A stretch of 64,000 nucleotides of DNA from NCBI RefSeq assembly GCF_000496695.1, contig NZ_BAUJ01000005.1:1-64000 (forward strand), written 5' to 3'. Within the stretch, counting starts at the first letter, position 1. Every line of letters starts with the position of its first letter. The translations under genes were made by a program, and so were the position numbers. Shown here piece after piece: positions 45,700-55,339 of this stretch. The notes under the pieces were generated by a model, which ran no database searches, was not told the DNA's origin, and saw only the letters and a program-made list of their open reading frames with translations. This DNA is from Vibrio halioticoli NBRC 102217. Its GTDB lineage: Bacteria; Pseudomonadota; Gammaproteobacteria; Enterobacterales; Vibrionaceae.

Positions 45700-45785
45700 A
45701 TCAGACCGACGTATGGATAATTGGGGTAATTGTGGCTGGGTTTGTTTTCTATGGATGCACGGTGTATTTCGGTAGAGGAAACTAG
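45696..45785 (+). CDS. Second tiny membrane protein of the symporter operon
   Basis: 29 residues, nearly all one transmembrane helix (VWIIGVIVAGFVFYGCTVYF) with a short polar start and the end GRGN. It overlaps the preceding gene by four bases and has GAGGAC upstream. The pattern resembles the very short accessory proteins that follow some solute:sodium symporters. Too short for any firm family assignment. Confidence 0.6.
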   Translation: MNQTDVWIIGVIVAGFVFYGCTVYFGRGN

Positions 45786-45853
45786 AAATCTCACGCTATC
45801 TTAGCAAAGGGACATAAAGCATAAAGCTCTAACTGCGAGTCACTTCTAAACAA

Positions 45854-45888
45854 AAATGCACACCTTATAGAGGGTGTGCATTTCTTTT
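45854..45888. terminator. Terminator after the symporter operon
   Basis: AAATGCACACC (45854-45864) pairs with GGTGTGCATTT (45873-45883), followed by TCTTTT. Confidence 0.88.
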
Positions 45889-45961
45889 ATCAGCTTTCTT
45901 TTTTCAGTTTTCTTTTCGGTAGATAGAGCGTGTTTTAACGCAATATCTCATAACCCAAGCG

Positions 45962-46720
45962 TTACTGTCGATCTTGCTTTAACAACTCAAGTTGCTGCTG
46001 ATATATCTTTTGTAAATCAGCATCATGGCACTCAACATCAATCACCAACTCATCAATACTAGAGGCGATTAAACGCTGAGATTGAGCAATATCATATTCC
46101 CGAGCAATCTCTTGTTCGTAGAGCCTCCAATGTTCTAGCAAACCTTGTTGATAGGTTTTTCCCGGCCACGCAGCTGTCATAAACGGCTTAAACGCTACAG
46201 CGCCACCAGCGTGAGTTAAAAAGCGCCACATGGTCAAATTGGGGTTGTTTGATAGTCTGGCAATCACATCGGGAATATTGTCGTAAGCTCGCTCAACAAC
46301 ACTTTGAATATGTGGGCTATATTCCCCATCATCCTGTGCACCATTATCCGGGTGATGGATATAATCGAGCATAATTTGGCATAACTGCGGACATCTCAGC
46401 ATATAGGCCATAAAGTGACACAAATAATGATAAATAAACGATTTATCTGCGACATCAACCTCTATGTACTCTTCTAATCCTTTGCCATAAATATCAACAT
46501 AATCGTGCATCTTATCGATGATTGCTCGCCAGATCTGCACTTTGCTACCAAAGTAGTGGCGAATCAAACTGTGGGTAACACCTGCTCGCTCACTGATGTC
46601 ACGTACTGAGACTTGGTTGTATCCCTTCTCACAAAATAAAAACGCCGCGCTACTAAGAATCATCAGCTTTGTTTTTTCAGCTTCTTCTGCGCTTCTTCGA
46701 CCTTGTTTTCTCTGCACCAC
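45962..46720 (-). CDS. TetR-family transcriptional regulator
   Basis: 252 residues. The N-terminal helix-turn-helix (ILSSAAFLFCEKGYNQVSV, then ISERAGVTHSLIRHYFGSK) is typical TetR; the rest is a helical ligand-binding domain, longer than the usual 200 residues because of a C-terminal extension rich in acidic residues and Gln. It is divergent from the RND efflux operon, the usual setting for a pump repressor. TAACGTTA (about 46747-46754) in the gap is a short perfect palindrome and a possible operator core. Confidence 0.9.
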   Translation of the reverse strand: MVQRKQGRRSAEEAEKTKLMILSSAAFLFCEKGYNQVSVRDISERAGVTHSLIRHYFGSKVQIWRAIIDKMHDYVDIYGKGLEEYIEVDVADKSFIYHYLCHFMAYMLRCPQLCQIMLDYIHHPDNGAQDDGEYSPHIQSVVERAYDNIPDVIARLSNNPNLTMWRFLTHAGGAVAFKPFMTAAWPGKTYQQGLLEHWRLYEQEIAREYDIAQSQRLIASSIDELVIDVECHDADLQKIYQQQLELLKQDRQ

Positions 46721-46872
46721 AATCCTCTGCGTATTTTGTTGCCTAACGTTAAGGTACTAAATAATGACATGAATACAATAACTCTTTTTATTTACTACAC
46801 AAATGTAAAATATATTGATTTAACTTATTCAACACATTTATACTACACGCACGTACAGTAAAGGTGTGTAAC

Positions 46873-47928
46873 ATGAAGCTATTTCCCTTAATTATCAGCC
46901 TCTTGCTAGGTGTTTTATTAGTCGGTTGTGACCTATCTCACTCCGATGAAATAACTCCTAGCAATATTAAACCGATTAAAACAACCCGACTGCAGTTGCA
47001 GCATATGGACCCCTCCTATCAATTTTTAGGTGAGATTGTTCCAGTAAAGAACTCACCCATCTCTTTTCGTGTTGGAGGAGAAATACAATCAATATCAGTC
47101 GAAATGGGGCAAAAAGTGTCGAAAGGACAACTGTTGGCCTCATTAGATGATGCAGACTTAAAATTAGCCGTAAAATCGGCAACCACAGAATTTGTACTGG
47201 GGAAAAGTGAGTATCAACGTGCTAAGCAACTGCAGGCAAAAAAACTGATCAGTAAAGATGCATTGGACCAAGCCTATACCCAATACAAAACCACCGAAGC
47301 GGCGTTAGAGCAGGCCAAAACTGACCTTTCCTATGGCAAAATCTATGCGCCTTTTTCTGGCGTGGTCTCCATGCGTCATAGCAATGCCCACCAAGTGGTT
47401 GCGCCTTTGCAACCTATCGTCAATATCATAGATAACAGCAGTTACAACGTGTCGGTGTCGGTGCCGGTTTTAGTCGCGCATCGTCTTATGGGAAGACAAC
47501 CTAAATTGCAATTTGTCAGTGATACTTTGCCTGATCATCCCTTCCCTGCGCAGATCATCGAAATATCCAGCCAACCCGATTTAGACACCAATAGCTATTT
47601 GGTGAAGGTGGCATTTAATTCAACAATCCCACTCATGCCAGGACACAGCGGTCAATTGCAGGTGTTTATCAAAAGTGATCAATCTGCCCCAAATCCTATT
47701 CAAAGCAGTGCTTGGATTGATATGGCAGAAGTGAATCATATGCAAAAAGGCCATGTTTGGATCTATGACCCAAGCAGTTCCAAGGTGCATCGACGACTGG
47801 TGTCGGTCAATCTTGATACTGGCGTGGTATTTGGCGTGAAATCAGGGGAAATACTGGTAGAAAGCGGCGTGCAAACATTAGTAGAAAACCAAATTGTACG
47901 CCCATGGATCAGAGAACGAGGCATTTGA
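46873..47928 (+). CDS. RND efflux periplasmic adaptor lipoprotein (first of two)
   Basis: 351 residues. A lipoprotein signal with lipobox LLVGC (Cys near residue 19) is followed by the membrane-fusion-protein layout: lipoyl half-motif ISFRVGGEIQSISVEMGQKVSKGQ, an alpha-helical hairpin (about 90-140), and the second lipoyl half IYAPFSGVVS. These proteins bridge an RND pump and an outer-membrane channel. ATG at 46873 is preferred over GTG at 46864. Its stop overlaps the next gene's ATG (TGATG), so translation is coupled. Confidence 0.9.
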   Translation: MKLFPLIISLLLGVLLVGCDLSHSDEITPSNIKPIKTTRLQLQHMDPSYQFLGEIVPVKNSPISFRVGGEIQSISVEMGQKVSKGQLLASLDDADLKLAVKSATTEFVLGKSEYQRAKQLQAKKLISKDALDQAYTQYKTTEAALEQAKTDLSYGKIYAPFSGVVSMRHSNAHQVVAPLQPIVNIIDNSSYNVSVSVPVLVAHRLMGRQPKLQFVSDTLPDHPFPAQIIEISSQPDLDTNSYLVKVAFNSTIPLMPGHSGQLQVFIKSDQSAPNPIQSSAWIDMAEVNHMQKGHVWIYDPSSSKVHRRLVSVNLDTGVVFGVKSGEILVESGVQTLVENQIVRPWIRERGI

Positions 47929-48980
47929 TGAAACGCACCTTAATTACCCCCTTAGTCGCGATAATGTGTACGCTTTTAAGCGGCTGTTTTAGCGAACAAG
48001 CAGCGCTAACACCCCCTACATTGCACCTTAAAACCTTTGAGGTAAAACAGCAGATCACCCTTGGCAACCGTGAATTCAATGGGGTCAGTGTGCCCGCAGA
48101 TATCACGCCACTTGCCTTTGTTAATGCCGGTGAAATTACTCACTTATCCGTCAAATCGGGTGACACTGTCATTAAAGGTCAAGTGCTTGCTACTCTTGAC
48201 GATACCCGTATTAATCAGCAATTAAAGCAAGCGAAAGTGGCGCTAGATCTTGCCAATAAACAACGCGCCCGAGCGCAACGGCTAACAACTAAGAAAATGA
48301 TCTCTCGCGCTGAATTTGATGCGATTAACGGCAAACAACAATTGGCCGATATTCAGTATCAATCACTGCAGCGTCGTTTATCGCAAACTCGATTGCTTGC
48401 TCCTTTTAACGCAACCATCGCCACAGTGGAGAAAGAAGTCGCGGAAAATGTCACCTCAGCAGAGCCAATATTAACCCTGTATCGACACGACCGCGTGCAA
48501 GTGGATATCAATGTAACCGAAGAAATGCTGCTCAGCTTACGGCCCAAACTCGGCACTCAGGTGCAAATCCAGTTTGAAAGTTTGCCACAGCCTGTCAATG
48601 GTCGATTGTTGCTATGGTCGGCTGAGCCTACCGCTAATCACGGTAATTATCTGATGCGCTTTGAGGTAAACCAAACCCCTACCCAAGTATTGCCGGGCAC
48701 CGCAGCGCAAGTCGTTATGACAACCAATAAAGCCTCGCAGACGCTTGCGTATCTTATTCCGGCCAACACACTGGTGGCGGGCAACAATCCAAGCGAATTT
48801 AGTGTTTGGCTGTATAAAAACCAACAATTGACCCAACAAGACGTCACAGTAAATTCCATCACAAAAGATGGCGCCGTGATCAGCAAAGGCTTACAGCAAG
48901 GCGATTTGCTCATCACCAACCAACTCTCTAAGTTAACTCATCACCGTCCATTTACCATTGTGGGCAAGGTATCTCAATAA
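47928..48980 (+). CDS. RND efflux periplasmic adaptor lipoprotein (second)
   Basis: 350 residues. Lipobox LLSGC (Cys near residue 20), lipoyl half TPLAFVNAGEITHLSVKSGDTV (cut to pattern), helical hairpin rich in Gln/Lys/Arg, and second half TRLLAPFNATIATVEKEVAENV. Clearly a paralogue of the preceding adaptor but diverged. Two adaptors with one pump suggest a hetero-oligomeric adaptor ring, as known for some RND systems in Vibrio and Pseudomonas relatives. The last base of the stop is the first base of the pump gene. Confidence 0.9.
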   Translation: MKRTLITPLVAIMCTLLSGCFSEQAALTPPTLHLKTFEVKQQITLGNREFNGVSVPADITPLAFVNAGEITHLSVKSGDTVIKGQVLATLDDTRINQQLKQAKVALDLANKQRARAQRLTTKKMISRAEFDAINGKQQLADIQYQSLQRRLSQTRLLAPFNATIATVEKEVAENVTSAEPILTLYRHDRVQVDINVTEEMLLSLRPKLGTQVQIQFESLPQPVNGRLLLWSAEPTANHGNYLMRFEVNQTPTQVLPGTAAQVVMTTNKASQTLAYLIPANTLVAGNNPSEFSVWLYKNQQLTQQDVTVNSITKDGAVISKGLQQGDLLITNQLSKLTHHRPFTIVGKVSQ

Positions 48981-51900
48981 TGAACATCGCACACTACTCT
49001 ATAAAAAACAGCGTCATCAGCTGGATGTTTATCCTGATCTTACTCATTGGTGGCATCATCACCTTTAACGATCTTGGTCGCTTAGAAGACCCAGAATTTA
49101 CCATCAAAGATGCCATGGTAGTTGCCATTTACCCGGGCGCAACTCCTCACGAAGTGGAAGAAGAATTAGCCTACCCTCTAGAAAAAGCCATTCGCCAGTT
49201 GCCGTATGTGGATCACATTACTTCGACCACAACCGCAGGTAAAACCCAAATTTTAGTGCGCATGAAATCTATCTATGCTTCGGATCAATTAGCGCAAATA
49301 TGGGATGAAATGCGCCGAAAAATCAACGATCTGAAACCAAGCTTGCCACAAGGGGTACAAGGGATTTCAGTGCTTGATGATTTTGGTGATGTGTACGGCA
49401 TGTCGCTTGCCTTAACCGGCAAAGCCTACAGTTATCCTGAATTAAAACGCTACGCTGATTATCTGTCGCGGGAGCTAGAGTTAATTGATGGCGTTGGCAA
49501 AGTCATGATCACAGGCGACCAGCCAGAGCAAATCTATATCGAAATGTCCACCGAACGACTGGCAGCGTTAAACCTTGACTCTAATACTGTAGTTGGGCTC
49601 ATTAACCAACAAAACTCGGTGCAAAATGCAGGGCAAGTGATGGTATCCGGCGATAATCTGCGCCTGCGCCCTACTGGCAATATGTCTTCCATTGAGAGCT
49701 TAGAAAACCTCATTATTCACGGCCGAGATACTGGCAAACTTATTCGCCTTAAAGACATTGCCACCGTTAAACAAGGCATTTCAGAGCAGCCGCAGAATCT
49801 AGTGCTATTTAACGGGCAACCTGCCTTAAACATCGGCATCTCGTTTGCATCAGGCGTGAATGTGGTCGATATAGGTCAGGCTATTTCACAGCGCATCCAA
49901 CAACTAGACAATGAAACTCCTGTAGGTATGAAGCTGAATGTCTTTTATGACCAGTCTCATGAAGTGGCTCATTCAGTCAACAGCTTTCTAGTCAGCCTTG
50001 CGCAAGCAATAGGTATTGTTATCGTCGTATTGCTGTTTGCCATGGGACTGCGCAGCGGCCTGATTATCGGCTTAGTGCTACTACTGACAGTGTTTGGCAC
50101 CTTTATTTTGATGGACTATCAAAATATCGAACTGCACCGCATCTCCCTTGGCGCCTTGGTTATTGCCCTTGGCATGTTGGTGGATAATGCCATCGTGGTG
50201 GTGGAAGGTATTCAAGTTGGCATGAAGCGTGGGCTGTCGAAAGCGCAAGCGGCTATGGCGATTGTCAAACAAACCCAATGGCCTTTATTGGGCGCTACTG
50301 TGATTGCCATTACTGCATTTGCACCGATTGGCTTATCGCAAGATGCCACGGGCGAATTCATGGCATCGCTATTTTGGGTGTTATGTTTTTCGCTGTTTTT
50401 GAGTTGGGTGACGGCATTAACTTTAACCCCGTTTTTAGCTGAGCGCTTTTTAGGAGACATTGAGCCAACCACGGACAACGATGACTTATACCAAGGCGTC
50501 ATATTTACCCTATTTAAACGCGCTCTGATATTTGTCCTTCATTATAAAAAGTTATCTTTGGTGACGCTTCTACTATTACTGGTAAGCGCTGTCATTGGCT
50601 TTGGCTCAGTCAAACAACAGTTTTTCCCAGCTTCAAATACACCAATTTTTTATGTCAATGCGTGGCTTCCGCAAGGTGCGGATATTCGACAAACCACCAA
50701 AATAACCAAGCAAATCAATGAATTTATTCAGCAAAATGACAAAGTCGATTATGTTGCAACAACGATAGGGCAAGGTTGGCAGCGTTACTCTCTAACCTAT
50801 CAGCCTGAGATGTCTTACCCTTCTTATGCGCAACTTTTGGTGCGAGCACATGATTTGGATAGCATGTTCGCACTATTAGACAATCTAAATACCACGCTCC
50901 CCCAGCAATTTCCGCAAGTTAATTTTAGGTTGCAAGTGGTGGAATTTGGTCCTTCTCCTGCGTCAAAAATTGAAGCACGTATCACAGGGCCTGACATGCA
51001 AGTACTACGTCATATATCCAATGATATTGAACGTATTATTGCCAGCGATCCTGGCGCGCGTAATGTGCGAAATAACCTGCGCGAAAAGAGCAAGATTCTC
51101 GTGCCGGCGTTTAATGAATCGAAAGCGCGTCGCCTTGGAATCTCTAAACAAGATTTGTCACAAACTCTGGAAATGGCGTTTGGCGGTGTGCCGATTGGTG
51201 TCCTTCGAGACGGCACCAAACAGCTACCAATCATTTCTCGTCTGCCTAAAGTGGAGCGAGAAGATATTCAAACATTGAAACGCTTACAAATTTGGAGCCC
51301 AGTGCTCCAAGGCTATGTGCCGATTGAGCAAGTTGTGGATGGTTTAAGCTTAGATTGGGAAGATTCCATAATTATGCGCCGTGACAGAAAACGTGAAATT
51401 TCAGTCTTAGCCGACCATGATATTCTCAGCAGTGAAACGCCAGCTGTGCTGTTTAACCGTATTCGACCGCTTGTCGAGGCGTATCATCTTCCTGCGGGAT
51501 ATCAGCTAAATTGGGGGGGTGAATATGAATCTGAGCAACAGGCGCAACAAGCACTTGGCGCGGCAATGCCTCTGGGTTATCTGCTGATGTTTGTGATTAC
51601 GGTATTTTTGTTCAATTCCCTACGCAAGCCTTTAGTGATTTGGTTTACCGTACCATTGTCCATTATTGGGGTCAGTTTTGGCTTGCTAGCAACTGGTTTG
51701 CCATTTAGTTTCACCGCTCTATTAGGTCTGCTTAGTTTAAGTGGGATGGTCATTAAAAATGGCATCGTGTTGATGGATCAAATTAATACCGACCTTGGCA
51801 GTGGTAAGCCTCCGTATGTGGCACTTATCGACAGTGCGCTAAGCCGTGTTAAACCAGTGAGTATGGCGGCATTGACCACGATTTTAGGCTTAATACCATT

Positions 51901-52033
51901 AGTCGCAGATCCGTTTTTTGGCTCTATGGCAGTCACCATAATGGCAGGTCTTGGCTTTGCGACTGTGTTGACTTTGGTGGTTGTGCCTTTGTTATACGCA
52001 ACTTTTTATCGGGTTAGTAACACGAACGCATAA
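48980..52033 (+). CDS. RND efflux pump, inner-membrane permease
   Basis: 1017 residues with the AcrB-type architecture: TM1 (about 10-30), a large periplasmic loop, TM2-6, a second periplasmic loop (from about 560), and TM8-12. HAE-type signatures include RLEDPEFTIKDAMVVAIYPGATP and, in TM4, LGMLVDNAIVVVEG. The second Asp of AcrB's proton-relay pair is Asn here, common in this heavy branch of the family. Substrates unknown. No outer-membrane channel gene is in the operon, so a TolC-type protein encoded elsewhere must be used. A terminator follows. Confidence 0.95.
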   Translation: MNIAHYSIKNSVISWMFILILLIGGIITFNDLGRLEDPEFTIKDAMVVAIYPGATPHEVEEELAYPLEKAIRQLPYVDHITSTTTAGKTQILVRMKSIYASDQLAQIWDEMRRKINDLKPSLPQGVQGISVLDDFGDVYGMSLALTGKAYSYPELKRYADYLSRELELIDGVGKVMITGDQPEQIYIEMSTERLAALNLDSNTVVGLINQQNSVQNAGQVMVSGDNLRLRPTGNMSSIESLENLIIHGRDTGKLIRLKDIATVKQGISEQPQNLVLFNGQPALNIGISFASGVNVVDIGQAISQRIQQLDNETPVGMKLNVFYDQSHEVAHSVNSFLVSLAQAIGIVIVVLLFAMGLRSGLIIGLVLLLTVFGTFILMDYQNIELHRISLGALVIALGMLVDNAIVVVEGIQVGMKRGLSKAQAAMAIVKQTQWPLLGATVIAITAFAPIGLSQDATGEFMASLFWVLCFSLFLSWVTALTLTPFLAERFLGDIEPTTDNDDLYQGVIFTLFKRALIFVLHYKKLSLVTLLLLLVSAVIGFGSVKQQFFPASNTPIFYVNAWLPQGADIRQTTKITKQINEFIQQNDKVDYVATTIGQGWQRYSLTYQPEMSYPSYAQLLVRAHDLDSMFALLDNLNTTLPQQFPQVNFRLQVVEFGPSPASKIEARITGPDMQVLRHISNDIERIIASDPGARNVRNNLREKSKILVPAFNESKARRLGISKQDLSQTLEMAFGGVPIGVLRDGTKQLPIISRLPKVEREDIQTLKRLQIWSPVLQGYVPIEQVVDGLSLDWEDSIIMRRDRKREISVLADHDILSSETPAVLFNRIRPLVEAYHLPAGYQLNWGGEYESEQQAQQALGAAMPLGYLLMFVITVFLFNSLRKPLVIWFTVPLSIIGVSFGLLATGLPFSFTALLGLLSLSGMVIKNGIVLMDQINTDLGSGKPPYVALIDSALSRVKPVSMAALTTILGLIPLVADPFFGSMAVTIMAGLGFATVLTLVVVPLLYATFYRVSNTNA

Positions 52034-52064
52034 CGCACTGATATCAAAGGTAAATCCAAAAAAT

Positions 52065-52100
52065 AAGGCCTATTCAATTTTAAATGAATAGGCCTTTCTT
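52065..52100 (+). terminator. Terminator after the RND operon
   Basis: A perfect 12-bp stem (52065-52076 with 52085-52096), then TCTT. Confidence 0.88.
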
Positions 52101-52159
52101 GTTGAGCTATTTTCTATTTCCAACAGCGCAGTAACCGATACTCTTTTACTGCTAATTAA

Positions 52160-54823
52160 TTACTTAGCATCTTTTGCGTGAGCTTCTAAAAATGACATCA
52201 CCAGTTTTCGCTGCTCAGGATCAAGCCCGGCACGTGGGAACATACTTTGAGTAATACTGTGCCATTGTGCTTTGGTGTACTGCTTAGGATCTTTTGCTGA
52301 GTGACACATAGTGCAGCGCTCATAAAATAGCGCCTCACCGGCGCTGTGCACGCTCGGCTTAGCCGCTTTTTGCGTCTCGGCACTATTAGCTTTTGCACGG
52401 GCTGAAATAGGCGCGGCAGTTACGGTATGCCCCTGTTTGTTGGTTTCAACAACTGGTGGCTCAAAAGCGCGATTATCAGATTCAGGATCATGGCAAGGCT
52501 TCATGTAGGCTAAGCAAGTATTGGCGATCGTCGCCTGACTAAGACCGCTGCTTGCTTTACTTGAGGTCAGCACATTAATTGCGCCGCCGTTACAACGTCC
52601 CCTTTGGTCAAATTGTAACCATGCGCCTTCTTCTAAACTGATCACGCCCGGCATGATTTGATCAGACACTTTCGCGCCTGCAATCACATGTCCACGTTCG
52701 TTATAAATCTCGACTAAACCGCCCGCTTTAATGCCTCGCTTGTCGGCATCTTGCTGATTAATGAGAACATATTGACGGCCCTGAACATTTTCAATGTTTC
52801 GAATGTCAGCGTTTGCTAACTGCGAGTGCACTCGCATATAAGGGTGCGGGCTAACCACATGCACCTGCTCAGAATCGGCGTTACCTAAGTACTCACTAGG
52901 CGTCATAAAGCTTGGCATTGGCGGGCAATCATTAACATTAAAATCGGCGATATCTTGACAATAAAGTTCTATTTTCCCTGAACGTGTGTGTAATGGGTTG
53001 CTTTCTGGATCATTGTAAAAATCACCGTGTCTCACCCACTGCTTGGCTTTTTCTGGGACGGGCATAGGCGCAACGCCTAATCGCCAAAAGTCATCAAATG
53101 GCATGGTAGCCGATGAGGCTTGGTAGCCTTTTTTCACTATATCGTCAGCGCTGGAATCTTGAGTAAACTGCTTTTCAACACCGAAGATGGCGGATAATCT
53201 GCGGAAAATCTCAAAATCATCAAGGCTTTCTCCGTATGGTTCTATCACTTGGCGCATCGCATACACTTTATCTGCGCTGTAAGTGCCGCCAGAGGTTACA
53301 TCATTGCGTTCTAATGTGCTGGTTGCCGGCAGAACAATATCGGCGAAGCGCGACGATGCGCACCACCAAGGATCTTGGCAGACAAAGGTTTCCACTTTTT
53401 CGTTTAAGGCTTTAAGGAACTCATTAGTGTTTTGCTGATGAGACACCACATTATTACCGGCGTTATAAATCATTTTCACGTCAGGATAAGTGTATTCGAG
53501 ACCATCTCGGGTAAAGGATTTGCCCGGGTTGTTCAACATCTCTGAGATGCGCGAAGCAGGACAGATCGATTTCACTAGGTTTCGACCTTGTGACAAGCCA
53601 ATCGGCGCAGTTTTACCTGATTGTGGCATGCCGCCATTGCCATAGTGCCAACTAAAGCCAGCCCCTTCACCCGGCTTACCAATTTTGCCTATCATGGCGG
53701 CAAAGTTGATGATAGCCCAATGCACCATTTCGCCGTGATCAGCTCGTTGTAGCGACCAAGAAGCGGCAAATTGCGTGCGGGTAGTGACAAAGCGAATCGC
53801 CAGAGATTTGATCTCATCGGCGCTAATGCCAGTAATTTTTTCAGCCCACTCCGGTGATTTCACTATACCGTCGTCTTTACCTTGCAGGTGATCGATGTAT
53901 TTATCCGAGCCAACGGTATAACGCTCAAGATATTTAGCATCGTGCATGCCTTGGCTATGCACGTATTGCGCCATGGCTAAAAATAGCGCGGTATCTGTGT
54001 TGGGCACAATTTTAACCCACTCGGCATCGAGCTCAACATCGGTATGGGTACGTTGCGGGTTAATTGAAATGAATTTAACCCCCGCTTGCACAAACTCTTT
54101 CCAATGCGGATACATTTGATGATCAGCAACGCGAGCTTCAATGCGGTTGTTCTTCCAAGGGTCGCAACCAATCAGCACAAAGGTTTGCGTATATTCCTTT
54201 ATAACAGGCCACGCAGTTTGCGGAGAGTACACTTCCATATCGCCAATCACGTGCGGCAAAATAATTTGCGACGCGCCGCCAGAGTAATCACCAGTAGTTG
54301 CACTCTGGCCGCCAATAAGATTAAAGAAACGACCTTGTAATACATGCGGTTTCATCAACCCCGGATGCGCCCATCCGCCGTAAGAGCTGCTAAATATGGC
54401 TTCGTTACCGTGTTGCTCAACCGTGTGGTTTATGGCATTAGCAACCAAAGATAACGCCGTCTCCCAACTCACTTGCACAAACGATTCTTTACCGCGTAAA
54501 TGAGGTTTAGTATCTCCAGTAGGATCAGCAAGATAAGACGCGCGCACCATAGGATATTGCACTCGAGTGTCATCGTATAAACGGCTCAAGATACCTTTGG
54601 TCAACATCTCCGTAGGCATAGCATCCAACTCAGAAATTGGCTGAATACCAATCACAACCCCATCTTTGACGATCGCATTAAAAGGCCCAAAGTGGCTGGC
54701 ATGAGGGATAATTTGAGTATCCTCATCAAACACTTTATCGATAGAGAAAAGAGTAAGACCGCTACCAGTGACAATTGCCGTAGCCAGAGAGCCTTTGAGG
54801 AAGTTGCGTCTTGAAATCGTCAT
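52160..54823 (-). CDS. TMAO/biotin-sulfoxide reductase-type molybdoenzyme fused to cytochrome c
   Basis: 887 residues from ATG at 54823. A twin-arginine signal (SRRNFLKG) directs it to the periplasm. The TorA/TorZ/BisC-type catalytic domain follows: SSYGGWAHPG, TTGDYSGGAS with the Mo-ligating Ser181, and TSTLERNDVTSGGTYSADK. After the molybdopterin domain ends (about residue 780) a Lys/Ala-rich linker leads to a haem-binding domain with CTMCH at 837-841 and a Met in QSMFPRAG as possible axial ligand. In standard systems electrons come from a separate TorC/TorY cytochrome; here part of that chain is fused. A more upstream start would add residues ahead of the Tat signal. Confidence 0.88.
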   Translation of the reverse strand: MTISRRNFLKGSLATAIVTGSGLTLFSIDKVFDEDTQIIPHASHFGPFNAIVKDGVVIGIQPISELDAMPTEMLTKGILSRLYDDTRVQYPMVRASYLADPTGDTKPHLRGKESFVQVSWETALSLVANAINHTVEQHGNEAIFSSSYGGWAHPGLMKPHVLQGRFFNLIGGQSATTGDYSGGASQIILPHVIGDMEVYSPQTAWPVIKEYTQTFVLIGCDPWKNNRIEARVADHQMYPHWKEFVQAGVKFISINPQRTHTDVELDAEWVKIVPNTDTALFLAMAQYVHSQGMHDAKYLERYTVGSDKYIDHLQGKDDGIVKSPEWAEKITGISADEIKSLAIRFVTTRTQFAASWSLQRADHGEMVHWAIINFAAMIGKIGKPGEGAGFSWHYGNGGMPQSGKTAPIGLSQGRNLVKSICPASRISEMLNNPGKSFTRDGLEYTYPDVKMIYNAGNNVVSHQQNTNEFLKALNEKVETFVCQDPWWCASSRFADIVLPATSTLERNDVTSGGTYSADKVYAMRQVIEPYGESLDDFEIFRRLSAIFGVEKQFTQDSSADDIVKKGYQASSATMPFDDFWRLGVAPMPVPEKAKQWVRHGDFYNDPESNPLHTRSGKIELYCQDIADFNVNDCPPMPSFMTPSEYLGNADSEQVHVVSPHPYMRVHSQLANADIRNIENVQGRQYVLINQQDADKRGIKAGGLVEIYNERGHVIAGAKVSDQIMPGVISLEEGAWLQFDQRGRCNGGAINVLTSSKASSGLSQATIANTCLAYMKPCHDPESDNRAFEPPVVETNKQGHTVTAAPISARAKANSAETQKAAKPSVHSAGEALFYERCTMCHSAKDPKQYTKAQWHSITQSMFPRAGLDPEQRKLVMSFLEAHAKDAK

Positions 54824-54935
54824 AGCATCGCTTACCAAAGAAGAAATGCGCCTGATAATAATCAGCCAAACGCATATAGTCACCCCCTTAAATGAGAATG
54901 ACTCACAAACTTAGTTACAAAAAATAGTAACTTGC

Positions 54936-54958
54936 GGGGTCAGGTCTTGAAATTTGCA
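54936..54958 (+). repeat. REP element 4
   Basis: Family element preceded by CTTGC; its context (ACTTGCGGGGTCAGG) is shared with element 7 at 62057. Confidence 0.93.
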
Positions 54959-55194
54959 TCACCCTGAGTCACTTCCATATTTAGCCGCATCTATAAAGGA
55001 CTAAAAATATCAACATCTAATCATCAATGAATAGTTATGTAGGTAGCTATAGAAAATATAGACGTAGCTATTCTCTTTACTCAAGTTTTTAATCTAGGTT
55101 GAAAACTGAAAATTCCAATTTTGCAACATCAGATTGCATAGCCACACCCGTTACAGCAAGGACTCTCCCACACAGCCCTTAAAATGGGGTACCT

Positions 55195-55217
55195 TGCAAA
55201 ATTCAAGACCTGACCCC
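55195..55217 (-). repeat. REP element 5
   Basis: Reverse orientation, with one extra C at the end (CCCCC). Confidence 0.92.
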
Positions 55218-55227
55218 CGAATAGATA

Positions 55228-55250
55228 TGCAAAATTCAAGACCTGACCCC
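55228..55250 (-). repeat. REP element 6
   Basis: Reverse orientation, a direct repeat 33 bp from element 5. Confidence 0.93.
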
Positions 55251-55339
55251 GTTGTATCAATTTGATCTGCATTATATAGTGCGAAGTTCGACATATTTTC
55301 TTACAAATTAATATTCATCGGCATAGTAGTAATAGATAA

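Larger units (their letters stand above)
54824..55339. other. Intergenic region with three REP elements
   Basis: 516 bp between the reductase and the metzincin gene. It holds REP elements 4 (plus), 5 and 6 (minus, close direct repeats) and an AT-rich end with the protease operon promoter. No gene. Confidence 0.6.
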
